Origin: Burkholderia sp. Nafp2/4-1b
GTDB taxonomy: Bacteria; Pseudomonadota; Gammaproteobacteria; Burkholderiales; Burkholderiaceae
Length of the DNA: 64,000 nt
NCBI RefSeq assembly: GCF_003635165.1
Contig: NZ_ML058615.1
Span: 62,001-126,000 of the forward strand
Direction: 5' to 3'
In this document: positions 17,601-25,711 of the stretch, one piece after another
Position numbering within the stretch: the stretch's first letter is position 1
How the letters are laid out: each line of letters starts with the position of its first letter
The notes under the pieces: generated by a model
Databases searched by the model: none
What the model saw: only the letters and a program-made list of their open reading frames with translations
Told to the model about the DNA's origin: nothing
Translations under genes and position numbers: made by a program

Positions 17601-18820
17601 CGGATACGTCGTTCAACGGGTTCGCGAAGATCGTCCGCGATCTGACGCTGCGCAAGCAGAGCGAGGATGCGAACCGCGAAGCGCTCGCCCGCGAGCAGGC
17701 CGCACGCGAGCAGGCGCTGAGCTCGAACCAGTTGAAGGACGAGTTCATTGCCGTGCTGTCGCACGAATTGCGGCATCCGCTCAACCTGATCGGCGTCAAG
17801 TCGGAAATGCTGCCGCGCCTGCCGGAGACGCGCAACATTCCCGCCGTGCGGGAGGCCGCCGATTCGATTCGGCAAGCGGTACGCGCGCAGGCGCAGATCA
17901 TCGACGATCTGCTCGATCTGTCGCGCATCCAGACCGGAAAGCTGGCACTCGATGTGTCGCGGGTCGACCTGACGGCCGTGCTGCGCACGATCGCGGATAC
18001 TTGCGAGGCCGACGCGCATGCCCGCGGGCTGGTTCTGAAAACCGAGCTGCCGGCTACTCCGGCCATTGCGCTTGCCGATCCGGTGCGTTGCGAGCAGATT
18101 TTCTGGAACCTGATGTCCAATGCGATGAAGTTCACGCAGTCGCAAGGCGAGATCACCGTGCGGTTGGAGCATGACGGACGGATGCTGCGGGTCGACGTCA
18201 TCGACAACGGGCAGGGCATCGACGGCGACACGCTCCCGCATGTGTTCGACATGTTCCGGCAGTCGCCGCGCGACAGGACGCGCGGTGGCCTCGGCATCGG
18301 CCTGGCGCTCGTGCGGCAACTCGTCGAGATGCACGGGGGCCGGATTACCGCGGCGTCGGAGGGGCCGGGGCAAGGCACCACGATGACCGTGTGGCTGCCG
18401 GCCGCGGCTGAAGAGCGCGCGGTGTCGATCGACAGTGGCGCGTCGGAGCGGAGCATCGCCGGCCTGCGCGTGCTGCTCGTCGAGGACGACGAGGAGACGG
18501 CGCTGTCGCTGACCACACTGCTGGAACTGGCGGGCGCGGTGGTCACCACCGCGCAAACCGGCTCGGCGGCGCTCGAGATGCTGCCGACCACGCCGATCGA
18601 CGCGATCGTGTCCGACATCGGGCTGCCCGACATGGACGGCTACGAGTTGCTTCGCAGGATCAAGGCCGACCCGCAATGGGCGAAGTTGAGAGCCGTGGCG
18701 CTGACCGGCCGTAACCGGCAGGACGACGTGCAGGCTGCCGCGGACGCCGGATTCGACGGGCATCTCGCCAAACCGCTGGATTTCGGGATGCTGCTCGCGG
18801 CATTGACCGACGCTCGGTGA
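14678..18820 (+). CDS. CheB-CheR-PAS-histidine kinase-REC fusion protein
   Basis: 1380 residues. CheB methylesterase domain about 24-215 (catalytic Ser in GIGASAGG, His in HLAPSQ, Asp in SGTGSDGAAG). CheR methyltransferase about 235-500 (SAM loop VWVAGCATGEEAYS near 335, SCRNVLIYL). A PAS-like region about 550-660, then a heptad-rich coiled coil about 680-775 with repeated EEL motifs, and two more PAS domains. HisKA follows (H in VLSHELRHPLN near 1028), then HATPase, then a C-terminal receiver (Asp in IVSDIGLPDMDG near 1312). This is the well-known CheB/CheR hybrid kinase class, not the core chemotaxis pair. AGGAG lies 7 bases before the start. The stand-alone CheB downstream may work with it. 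Confidence 0.92.
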   Translation: MVRQEPKQQERLPSTTTLKSDLPFPVVGIGASAGGTTALQTFFESAPTSMDMAFVVIIHLAPSQVSHMDKVLQHTTGMPVHQVTTTVPIEKNHIYVIAPGMRLEMSDGCLRCNPLGAADGAVLAIDHFFRTLADAHDSRAIGIVLSGTGSDGAAGLSRIKEAGGITLAQTPDDAEYAEMPQHAISTARVDIVLPAADMPQKLLDLWANARRIEQQGLELAQMHQNIDRPGANDPERALSDILMHLRVRTGHDFRLYKRATVLRRIERRMQVNGQRDLLSYRDFLRTAPDEANALLADMLIGVTQFFRDREAFDFLEREVIARLFASESAEEQVRVWVAGCATGEEAYSISLLLARAREASMSSQAIQVFATDIDEAAIVRARTGSYPLSIATDVPAPLLQRYFTREGAHYVIAKAVRERILFAAHSLLRDPPFSHLDLISCRNVLIYLERAVQRQILELFHFALRPNGYLFLGTAESADAADDLFTVVDKKRRIYQARVVTHRAKPATGFPPLFQVETGGTDERTTPQPPLRVPASPAQRNFSYSELHQRALETYSPPSVIIDKESNVVHLSDNAGRFLRHVGGELSSNIMTLVLPDLRLDLRTAIFRALQTGTSVEARRVKWAHEARVSWINMTVRPFHDKVANSEFLLIVFDEVAGRMTEEDQAEASGQDPVLAQLEQELQHSREQLATIIEQYETSVEELKASNEELQAINEELRSTSEELESSKEELQSVNEELTMANAEMQARIEDTAKANDDLHNIIASSEIATVFVDKEIRVKRFTPNATAIFNLIDTDLGRSLFHITHALRYPTLADDVRQSFQSLRLIEREIESEAGRWYLMRLLPYRTADDHIDGAVITLIDITDRHHAEEVARAGEQRLRLVAQSTKDYAIIIQDNNGSIVSWNAGAERIFGYTEEEMIGQDVELIYEPNDRQALVPARERDVATREGRADDERWHRTKDGRRIFCSGVVTPISDTSFNGFAKIVRDLTLRKQSEDANREALAREQAAREQALSSNQLKDEFIAVLSHELRHPLNLIGVKSEMLPRLPETRNIPAVREAADSIRQAVRAQAQIIDDLLDLSRIQTGKLALDVSRVDLTAVLRTIADTCEADAHARGLVLKTELPATPAIALADPVRCEQIFWNLMSNAMKFTQSQGEITVRLEHDGRMLRVDVIDNGQGIDGDTLPHVFDMFRQSPRDRTRGGLGIGLALVRQLVEMHGGRITAASEGPGQGTTMTVWLPAAAEERAVSIDSGASERSIAGLRVLLVEDDEETALSLTTLLELAGAVVTTAQTGSAALEMLPTTPIDAIVSDIGLPDMDGYELLRRIKADPQWAKLRAVALTGRNRQDDVQAAADAGFDGHLAKPLDFGMLLAALTDAR

Positions 18821-18948
18821 AACCGCGCGGCTGATTCAACGCGGGTATGCAGGTATTGCAGCGGACGGTGTCCGCTGCCACGCATTTGCATCGCGTTCGT
18901 TCGCACTTCGTGTGCGTCCATATAGGCCGCGATCGCCCCACGGCCCCC

Positions 18949-19000
18949 GCCCGGCGGGCGACCGGCTCGCCGGGCTTCCCGCCGGCGCGTTTTCGCCGGC
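18949..19000. terminator. Tandem GC-rich hairpins between signalling genes
   Basis: Two perfect inverted repeats lie in a row: GCCCGGCG (18949-18956) with CGCCGGGC (18968-18975), and GCCGGCG (18981-18987) with CGCCGGC (18994-19000) around a CGTTTT loop. They fall between the CheB-CheR fusion and the stand-alone CheB, where a terminator or attenuating structure could act. No T-run follows, so classic intrinsic termination is uncertain. Confidence 0.35.
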
Positions 19001-19052
19001 CGAATCCCATATCAGGCACCGCGATTGCGCACCTCTGCGCATAGGAGGTGCC

Positions 19053-20057
19053 ATGAACCATCGAAACATCGTTGTCATCGCCTCGTCCCGCGGCGGCCTG
19101 CAGGTGCTCCGTGCACTGGTGGCGGGCTTTGCCGAGGATCTCCCGGTGCCGATTTGCATCGTGCAGCACATTGGCCGGCATCGGACGATGTTGCCGGAGT
19201 TGCTGACGCGATGGGGCCCCCTGTTCGCAAGCCAGGCGACCCAGGGAGAACGCCCGCAAGCGGGCAGGATTTATGTCGCGCCGCCGGATCGGCACATGAT
19301 CCTGCGCGGCGGGATCTTCAGATTGCTCGATACCGCTGCCGAGAACTACGCCCGCCCGGCCGCCGATCCGCTGTTTCGGTCAGCGGCACGCGAATACGGG
19401 GCCGGGGTGGTCGGCGTGGTCCTGAGCGGCGATCTGGATGACGGTGCCGCCGGACTGGCCGCGATCCGCGCGCGGGACGGCTACGGGATCGTTCAGGACC
19501 CCGACGAATGCGAGGCGCCTTCGATGCCGCGCAGCGCCCTGGCCGCGGCCGGTGCCGACGCGGTTGCCCGGACCGACGAACTGCCGCGGACCATCCATGC
19601 AGCGGTCTACGGCGCACCTGGAGAGGAGAGGGGGAAAATGGCAGAGTTCCGCGCGCTGGACGCCGAGGCCCGGATTGCCGAGAACGGCCTCGTGACGCCT
19701 GAGCTTCTTGATGCAATCGGCGAACGGTCGGCGCTCACGTGCCCCAGTTGCAACGGCGTGCTGTGGCGCATGCTGGACGATCGTCCGTTGCGCTATCGGT
19801 GCCACACCGGCCACGCGTTTTCCTCGCTGTCGCTGGACGACGCGGAAGCGCAGAAAGCGGAAGATGCGATATGGGGGGCGATTCGGGCCGTACACGAGCG
19901 GATGATTTTTGCGCGCGAGCGGCAGGAATGGGCGCGGCGTACCGGTAACGCCGAGGACGTGGCGATCGAACAGGCCCGCATCGACGAGAACGAGCGACTC
20001 GCCGAGGTGCTGCGCAATGCGGTGGGTGCGACGATGCATGCGGGCGAACCGGAGTGA
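19053..20057 (+). CDS. CheB-type methylesterase with C-terminal zinc-ribbon extension
   Basis: 334 residues. The CheB catalytic domain lacks the N-terminal receiver: Ser in IASSRGGLQ, His in VQHIGRHRTMLPE, and Asp in VVLSGDLDDGAAG. After about residue 200, an extension carries a four-ligand motif (CPSCNGVLW ... YRCHTGHAFS) and a helical tail, a layout seen in CheB-like proteins outside chemotaxis clusters. The start is fixed by AGGAGGT 4 bases upstream. It follows the CheB-CheR kinase fusion, so it may act on the same signalling pathway. The ester substrate is unknown; receptor methyl-glutamate is only an assumption. Confidence 0.85.
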   Translation: MNHRNIVVIASSRGGLQVLRALVAGFAEDLPVPICIVQHIGRHRTMLPELLTRWGPLFASQATQGERPQAGRIYVAPPDRHMILRGGIFRLLDTAAENYARPAADPLFRSAAREYGAGVVGVVLSGDLDDGAAGLAAIRARDGYGIVQDPDECEAPSMPRSALAAAGADAVARTDELPRTIHAAVYGAPGEERGKMAEFRALDAEARIAENGLVTPELLDAIGERSALTCPSCNGVLWRMLDDRPLRYRCHTGHAFSSLSLDDAEAQKAEDAIWGAIRAVHERMIFARERQEWARRTGNAEDVAIEQARIDENERLAEVLRNAVGATMHAGEPE

Positions 20058-20544
20058 TGGGTCAACCGTGACCGATTTTCGGCCGTAACGACGCACCCGT
20101 GCGGTGCGGCAAGTCTCTTTGACGATGGTCGTCGGCGGTGCCCGCCTCCGGCGCCGAATGATGCTCGAAACTCGCGCACGCTCCGTGCCGGAATCCGCCT
20201 TTTTGGGCGATCGGCGGCGCGGCATTCGTCGCATAACTTGAACCTCCCGGTACTTCCCTTTCGCGTTCTCCACATGGGTGGCCCGCGCGTCCAACAGCGA
20301 TCCCCTCTGAAGTCCTCGCGCCGGCATCCCGTGAGCACCGCGCCGCACGTCGAGGACTGCATCCCCCCCACTTATCTGCAGCGGGCGATCGCCAACGCGA
20401 CGGCACGCGCTTTGCTGAGCCGACACGGCGAGAGCCGGGTCACGCGCGTCACGTGACGCCGTTCCGGCGCGAGCGGCTGCGGCGAGAAGGCCGGCAAAGG
20501 CGTGCCGGACGGTTCGTTGACGGCGCGATCGAGCAGGAGGATTC
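20058..20544. other. 487-base non-coding stretch upstream of the pqi operon
   Basis: No reading frame here has both a ribosome site and protein-like composition; the frames seen are Arg-rich and look like shadows. Near the right end is a 14-base perfect palindrome at 20446-20459, described separately. Confidence 0.5.
20446..20459. promoter_or_regulatory. 14-base perfect palindrome, candidate operator of the pqi operon
   Basis: GCGTCACGTGACGC is a perfect palindrome centred about 90 bases before the leader ORF of the pqiABC operon. Such a site would suit a dimeric repressor or activator. No recognised regulator consensus is claimed. Confidence 0.45.
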
Positions 20545-20643
20545 ATGCCAACCAGCGTGCGCGAACAGCCACGGAAGACGGGCAAGTTCTGCCATGACGC
20601 GTGTCATGACGGGTCGAGCGCCCACGCGGAGGCCGCGTCATGA
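20545..20643 (+). CDS. Possible 32-residue leader peptide coupled to pqiA
   Basis: A short frame with a strong ribosome site (AGGAGG at 20535-20540) and a stop codon that overlaps the pqiA start as ATGA. The peptide contains the tandem CHDACHD and later HAEAA, so it is rich in Cys, His and Asp. The DNA encoding it includes an inverted repeat CATGAC (20593-20598) / GTCATG (20603-20608) that could form an RNA hairpin 30 bases before pqiA. pqiA itself has no good separate ribosome site, so coupling is plausible. A peptide function such as metal sensing is speculation. Confidence 0.45.
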   Translation: MPTSVREQPRKTGKFCHDACHDGSSAHAEAAS

Positions 20644-21845
20644 CCATCGGCTGCCCCGAGTGCGGAACGCTCGAGGACATCCCGCCGCTCGGCACCCGCG
20701 CGGTGGTGCGCTGCCGGCTCTGCCACGCGCCGCTGGAGCGTCGCAGCGGCCGTAGTGTGCAAGCCGCGCTGGCCTGCACCACGGCGACGTTCATCCTGCT
20801 GTTTCCGGCCAACCTCGCGCCGTTGATGACCGTGACGATGCTCGGTACCGCGCACTCGTCGGTATTGGCGTCCGGCATCCTGACGATGTGGGACCACGGC
20901 TGGTTGATCCTGGCGGCGCTGCTCGCGATGTTCGGCATCGTGTTGCCGTTCGCGCGCTTCGGCGGCCTCATGCTGGTGCTCGGCGCGGTCCGCTTCGGCT
21001 GGCGCTTCACCGGCATCGGCATGCTGTTCCGATGGACGCTCTGGCTCGATGCGTGGGCGATGCCCGATGTCTATCTCGTCGGCTGCCTCGTCGGTTACGC
21101 GCGTGTCACGCAGAACCTGACCGGTACGGTCGACGCAGGCGGCTATTGCCTGGTTGTCGCGGGCCTGATGTCGATGGTCACGCGTGCGTCGCTCGATCGC
21201 CGTGCGGTCTGGCGAGCCATTGCGGCCGAACGATATCCGGAGCCGGACGAGGCCAGCATCGCATGCAGCGCCTGCGACCTGGTACAGCCGGTTTCCCGGA
21301 ACGGCCATCCGTGCCCGCGCTGCGGACTGACGTTGCGCGAACGCAAGACGGCGCCGCTTTCGCGGGCGAGCGCGCTGTCGCTGGCGGCGCTCGTGCTGAC
21401 CGTGCCGGCCAACCTGCTGCCGATGACGCGGTCGATCCAGTTCGGACACGTGGTGTCCCATCGGATCATCGACGGCGTGGTGAAGCTGTTTCACGTGGGT
21501 CTGTGGCCGTTTGGAATCCTCACATTCGTCACGAGCGTCGTGATTCCGGTCGGCAAGATCGTCTGCATGGCGTGGTTGATCGCGTCCGTCCTGCGGCAAT
21601 CGCGCAGCCACCTGCGGCTGAAAGGCCATCTCTATCGATGGATCGACGAACTGGGCCGATGGTCGAACGTCGACGTGTTCACGATTGCGGCGTTCATTCC
21701 GTTGATCCGCTTCGACGGCATCGCGTCGGCGGACCCGGCGGCCGGCGCAACGGCATTCGCGCTCGTCGTGTTCTTCACGATGCTGGCGTCGCACGCTTTT
21801 GATTCGCGCCTGATGTGGGACGCGCGCGTCGGGGGCCGCCGATGA
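20640..21845 (+). CDS. pqiA: PqiA-family membrane protein
   Basis: 401 residues with two PqiA repeats. Each begins with a cytoplasmic four-Cys zinc ribbon (CPECGTLE...CRLCH at the start; CSACDLVQ...CPRCG near 205-230), followed by about four membrane helices containing LLFPANLAP and LTVPANLLPM. PqiA is the inner-membrane part of the PqiABC system, which bridges the periplasm and moves lipids to help maintain the outer membrane. pqiB starts inside its stop codon (ATGA). In enterobacteria the operon responds to superoxide and envelope stress; here a palindrome and a leader frame upstream suggest its own control. Confidence 0.92.
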   Translation: MTIGCPECGTLEDIPPLGTRAVVRCRLCHAPLERRSGRSVQAALACTTATFILLFPANLAPLMTVTMLGTAHSSVLASGILTMWDHGWLILAALLAMFGIVLPFARFGGLMLVLGAVRFGWRFTGIGMLFRWTLWLDAWAMPDVYLVGCLVGYARVTQNLTGTVDAGGYCLVVAGLMSMVTRASLDRRAVWRAIAAERYPEPDEASIACSACDLVQPVSRNGHPCPRCGLTLRERKTAPLSRASALSLAALVLTVPANLLPMTRSIQFGHVVSHRIIDGVVKLFHVGLWPFGILTFVTSVVIPVGKIVCMAWLIASVLRQSRSHLRLKGHLYRWIDELGRWSNVDVFTIAAFIPLIRFDGIASADPAAGATAFALVVFFTMLASHAFDSRLMWDARVGGRR

Positions 21846-23137
21846 ACGACCCGCGCGCACCGCGTACCCGGGCCGACGTGCGCCGCAGTGCGTGGCCGGG
21901 CTGGATCTGGATCGTCCCCGTCGCGACGCTCGGCGTGGTCGGATGGCTGGGCATCCGCGCGATGGCCGAACGCGCTGAGACCGTGACGGTCGTGTTTTCC
22001 GATGCCCACGGGATGAAGGTCGACGATACCGAGGTGACGCTGCGCGGCGTGCGGGTGGGGAACCTGTCCGGCATCACGTTGACGCCCGATGGCCGGCACG
22101 TCGAGGCCACGCTCAGCATCGCGCGGGCCGAGAAGAAATACCTGCGAAGCGGAACGCGGTTTTTCCTGCGCGGCGCGCAGCCCGAGATGAGCGATCCGGC
22201 ATCGCTGCGCGCGCTCGTCGTCGGTCCGGAAATCGTGATGGAGCCAGGGCCGGGCAAGCCCGAGCGGCATTTCGACGGCACCGAGCGTCGACCGGCGCTG
22301 GCGCCGCAGCACGGGCCCGTCGTTCCGTTCGTCGTGCGGTTTGCCGGCGCGGCCGGCGAACTCAAGGACGGTGCGCCCGTGAAGTTGCGCGGTTTCCAGG
22401 TCGGGACCGTCACCCGCGTGCGTTTGAGCTACGACGTCAACACCGGGCGACTTGGTACGCCGGTACAGATCGCGCTCGAGCCGGCGGCGCTGGGTATCAC
22501 CGGTGTGCAGCCGCCGGCCGACGGCAACTGGCGCGCGATCGTCGACGGCATGCTCGGGCGGCTCGTCGCGCAAGGGCTGCGCGCGCGGCTCGTGCAGGAT
22601 CCGCCGGTGGTCGGTGCGCGGCTGGTCAGCCTCGACTTCGTCGGCGGTGCGCCGGCGGCGACGCTGGCGACCGGGCATGGGCCGCCCGAGATACCGAGCG
22701 TCGAATCCGCGGACTTCGACGCGATCGCGGACCGGGCCCACGACATCGCTGGCAAGATCGATGCACTGCCGATCAAGGAGACGGGCGACGCCGTGCGCAG
22801 CATCGCGGCACGGATCAACGCACTGGCCGCGTCGCCGCAGCTGCGCGACAGCCTCGCGCATATCGATCGCTCGGTCGCGCAGATCGACCGGACGCTGCAG
22901 CAGGTATCGCCGCAGATCGGCCCGCTCGTCGCGCAACTGCGCGACACGGCGAACGCCGCGGATCAGGCCGTTGCGTCGGCCAATCGCACGCTCGGCGGCG
23001 ATGCGACCGCGCAAAACAGCCTGCCCGCGGCACTGCGCGAGCTCACCGATACCGCGCGTTCGGTGCGTGCGCTGGCCGACTATCTCGATCGGCATCCGGA
23101 AGCACTCGTGCGCGGCAGGCGTGAGGAGAAGCCATGA
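21842..23137 (+). CDS. pqiB: PqiB-family MCE protein
   Basis: 431 residues: a single N-terminal membrane helix (WPGWIWIVPVATLGVVGWLGI), then MCE domains. I recognise two: about 46-135 (TVTVVFSDAHGMKVDDTEV) and about 158-265 (VPFVVRFAGAAGELKDGAP). A C-terminal helical, coiled-coil-like segment follows (about 300-430). E. coli PqiB has three MCE domains and is about 546 residues, so this is a short form with a shorter tube. It overlaps pqiA and the lipoprotein gene by ATGA at each end, indicating tight coupling. Its role is to form the periplasmic lipid channel with PqiA and PqiC. Confidence 0.9.
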   Translation: MNDPRAPRTRADVRRSAWPGWIWIVPVATLGVVGWLGIRAMAERAETVTVVFSDAHGMKVDDTEVTLRGVRVGNLSGITLTPDGRHVEATLSIARAEKKYLRSGTRFFLRGAQPEMSDPASLRALVVGPEIVMEPGPGKPERHFDGTERRPALAPQHGPVVPFVVRFAGAAGELKDGAPVKLRGFQVGTVTRVRLSYDVNTGRLGTPVQIALEPAALGITGVQPPADGNWRAIVDGMLGRLVAQGLRARLVQDPPVVGARLVSLDFVGGAPAATLATGHGPPEIPSVESADFDAIADRAHDIAGKIDALPIKETGDAVRSIAARINALAASPQLRDSLAHIDRSVAQIDRTLQQVSPQIGPLVAQLRDTANAADQAVASANRTLGGDATAQNSLPAALRELTDTARSVRALADYLDRHPEALVRGRREEKP

Positions 23138-23778
23138 TCGGCATTGAGGAGCCGCGACGGGTCGGAACATCGGTGCTGAAGGCGGTGAAAGCGGTGAAAT
23201 CGGCACCCGCCGCGATCGTCATCGCACTGAGCGCCACGCTCGTCGCCGCCGGATGCGGGCACAGTCCCCCGACGCGCTACGTGGCGCTAAGTGCGATGCC
23301 GGGTTCCGCGCCGAACGCAAGCGAGCCGATCGCGCCCGTGCAACTGACTGCCGTGCACGTTCCGGCCGAACTCGATCGCCTCGAAGTCGTCGTGCAGCGC
23401 TCGGCGAATCGCCTCGTGATTGACGACGGCGCGCGCTGGGGCGCGCCGCTCGATCGCATGATGCGCCAGACCCTGACGCAAGACCTGCTCACGCGCCTGC
23501 CGGAAGGCACCGTCGTGTTGCCCGATGCGCCGCGGCAGGCCGATACGCGCACGCTCGTCGTCACGGTACTGGACGCGCACGCGGATGAAAGCGGCACGCT
23601 GACGTTCGAGGTTGCGTGGACGGTGTTGTCCGGCCACCCCGAACGCGTGACGTCGAGCCGCGAGACGACGTTGACCGCGCAGATCACGCAGCATGATGCT
23701 GCGGCGCAGGCGGCCGCGTTGAGCGCGATTCTCGGGCAACTTGCCGACCGGATCGCCAGCGCGCTTGGTGGACGCTGA
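23134..23778 (+). CDS. pqiC: PqiC-family outer-membrane lipoprotein
   Basis: 214 residues. An N-terminal stretch of basic then hydrophobic residues ends in a lipobox (LVAAGC, Cys about 41), so the mature lipoprotein starts there. The rest matches the ABC-type transport auxiliary lipoprotein (DUF330) fold, including RYVALSAMP after the Cys and RLVIDDGARWGAPLDRMM. It would dock the PqiB tube to the outer membrane. The signal peptide is unusually long, about 40 residues, so the true start may be an internal codon. The next gene faces it 17 bases away on the other strand. Confidence 0.85.
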   Translation: MIGIEEPRRVGTSVLKAVKAVKSAPAAIVIALSATLVAAGCGHSPPTRYVALSAMPGSAPNASEPIAPVQLTAVHVPAELDRLEVVVQRSANRLVIDDGARWGAPLDRMMRQTLTQDLLTRLPEGTVVLPDAPRQADTRTLVVTVLDAHADESGTLTFEVAWTVLSGHPERVTSSRETTLTAQITQHDAAAQAAALSAILGQLADRIASALGGR

Positions 23779-23795
23779 GCGAGCCGGTGTGCGCG

Positions 23796-25697
23796 TCAGC
23801 GCCGCCGGCCGTCGCTCATGTCCGGCGCGAGGCACTCGAGCGGTGCGGCCGCGCCGACCGCATCGCGCAGGTGACGAACCAGATCGCGCGCATCGTCGAT
23901 ATGGCGTCGTCGCTTCGAGACGGTTTCCAGACGCATGGCAGCCGACAGCGCATCGAGTTCGTCCGTCGCCCCGCACGCGCGCCGCCTTGCTGCGACCAGC
24001 GTGTCGTCGTCGACGCCGCGCGTCGTGACGAACGTACGGACGAGTTCGACGTATTCCGTCACGGCGGCAATCGCACGGCTCGATACGGCGTCGAGCCGGC
24101 CGCGCTCCCAATCGGGCCACGCGAGCACGCACACGCCGAGTGCAACGAGCGCGCCCGCGATGCTGTTCGCGACGCGCATGCCGGCAAGGAGCCACGGCGA
24201 TGCGGTCGGCGCGCCGAGATACGCGACGAGAATGAAATGCGGTGTGAGGAACAGGATGTACGACACGTAGTCGAGCTGCCGCGCGGAAAAGGTGCCGGTC
24301 GCAAGCGGTACGATCGCCAGCGCGAGAAGCACCGGGTTGTGACACACGAGCGCGACAGCCGATGCGACGATCGCGCCCAGGATCGTGCCGGCTACCCTCA
24401 GCCCCGACGTCCTGACGGTGTGCGGCACGGTCGGCTGCATCACGAACAACGTGGTCAGCACCATCCAGTAACCCTGCTGAACGCCGAGCGCGTGGGCGAG
24501 CACGGCCGAGAGCATGGCCGCAACGGACAGCCGCAGCGCATGGCGTGCGATGCGTCCGTTTGAGCGAATCTCCATCAGCGCCGCGCGCGTCGCGGCCGCC
24601 ATCGCGCGGAACGGTTCGTGTCGTCGCGGTCGCGGTTGCGGTGCCGGGCGCCGATCGCCGGCATCGATGTTGCCGATATCGGTGAATGCCATCACGAGCG
24701 TCAGGCACGATTGCAGCCACGTCCGCGCGGGTTCGGCGAGCGCCGACCCTTCCGCGCGCAGCGTCGCGCCGCGCACGTCGGCAGCCAGCCGATTGCGCAA
24801 CCGTATGACGACGGCGCAGGCCCCCGGCCGCGCGAGCACGGTGTCGGCATGCGCGTCGATCAATGCGATGAGCCGATGCAGTGACGGAACCAGTAGCGCG
24901 GCCGCGGCGGTACTGTCGGACGGCCGATTGCACAGCCGGCTTTCGAGGCCCGCGAGCAACGCGATCGAGCGTTCGCCGCCTAGCTGCCACGCCTTCACGG
25001 CAGCGCCGGCACCGTCAGGGTGGCTCCGGGCCGTGCGAACCAGCGCATCGAGTCGCATTCGCAGTGCCGCGCGGTTCGGGCCGCCCGCGTGCCGCGCATC
25101 TTGCGCGACCGGCAACAGCGCACGCACGAATGATCCCGCCGCGTACAGATAGGCGAACGCCGCACGGCGTGCGCGTGTCGTATGGTTTTCGGACCAGAGG
25201 CCGACGAGGCACGCGACCGCCCACAGGCTGCCGGCCGCGAAGCTCGCTGCATACTCGGCCGGCGCCGGCCACGGATGTGCGGGAAACGCGGCGGACACCG
25301 CGCATGCGGTGGCAAGCAGCAGCCCTCGCGTGCCGATCGCCGTGCTGCCCAGCCGGGCGAGACCGCCGATATAGACGGCAATGCCGGTGAGGGCGACGGC
25401 GAGCCACGCGAGATCCGCCGCGGCCGTCGCGCATGCGGACGCAAGCGAGCCGATCAACCCGAACAGCACCCCCGCGATCGCACGCTGGCGGATCGATTCC
25501 GACGGCTCATCGGCGAGACAGGTCCAGAATGCGGCGATCGCCGCCCAGCACAGCAGCGGCGCGTGCAGCGTGGCGGCGAGCAGCGCGGGCGCCGCGCACA
25601 CCAGCCCGGCCTTCAGCGCCGTGGGCAGCGGCAGGTGATGCCGCCCGTCGCGCAATGCGCGGGCAGCCGAGTCGCAGATGCGCTTGATGGCGCTCAT
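23796..25697 (-). CDS. FUSC family inner-membrane exporter (AaeB/YccS-like)
   Basis: 633 residues with two sets of membrane helices (about 25-190 and about 370-520), each followed by a cytoplasmic helical domain. This is the FUSC arrangement of aromatic-acid and fusaric-acid exporters; GYWMVLTTLFVMQPTVPHTVRTSGLRVAGT near the second set is typical. The start at 25697 is chosen because AGGAG lies 6 bases upstream; ATGs at 25718 and 25739 would overlap lutC. No periplasmic adaptor gene adjoins, so it may act alone. Being last after lutABC, it might export an organic acid, but this is not supported by sequence. Confidence 0.8.
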   Translation of the reverse strand: MSAIKRICDSAARALRDGRHHLPLPTALKAGLVCAAPALLAATLHAPLLCWAAIAAFWTCLADEPSESIRQRAIAGVLFGLIGSLASACATAAADLAWLAVALTGIAVYIGGLARLGSTAIGTRGLLLATACAVSAAFPAHPWPAPAEYAASFAAGSLWAVACLVGLWSENHTTRARRAAFAYLYAAGSFVRALLPVAQDARHAGGPNRAALRMRLDALVRTARSHPDGAGAAVKAWQLGGERSIALLAGLESRLCNRPSDSTAAAALLVPSLHRLIALIDAHADTVLARPGACAVVIRLRNRLAADVRGATLRAEGSALAEPARTWLQSCLTLVMAFTDIGNIDAGDRRPAPQPRPRRHEPFRAMAAATRAALMEIRSNGRIARHALRLSVAAMLSAVLAHALGVQQGYWMVLTTLFVMQPTVPHTVRTSGLRVAGTILGAIVASAVALVCHNPVLLALAIVPLATGTFSARQLDYVSYILFLTPHFILVAYLGAPTASPWLLAGMRVANSIAGALVALGVCVLAWPDWERGRLDAVSSRAIAAVTEYVELVRTFVTTRGVDDDTLVAARRRACGATDELDALSAAMRLETVSKRRRHIDDARDLVRHLRDAVGAAAPLECLAPDMSDGRRR

Positions 25698-25711
25698 CGC
25701 ATGCTCCTGCG

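Noticed and set aside
20238..20456. 73-codon plus-strand frame between cheB and pqi
   Set aside because: No ribosome site, no recognisable features, and it runs through the palindrome thought to be an operator.
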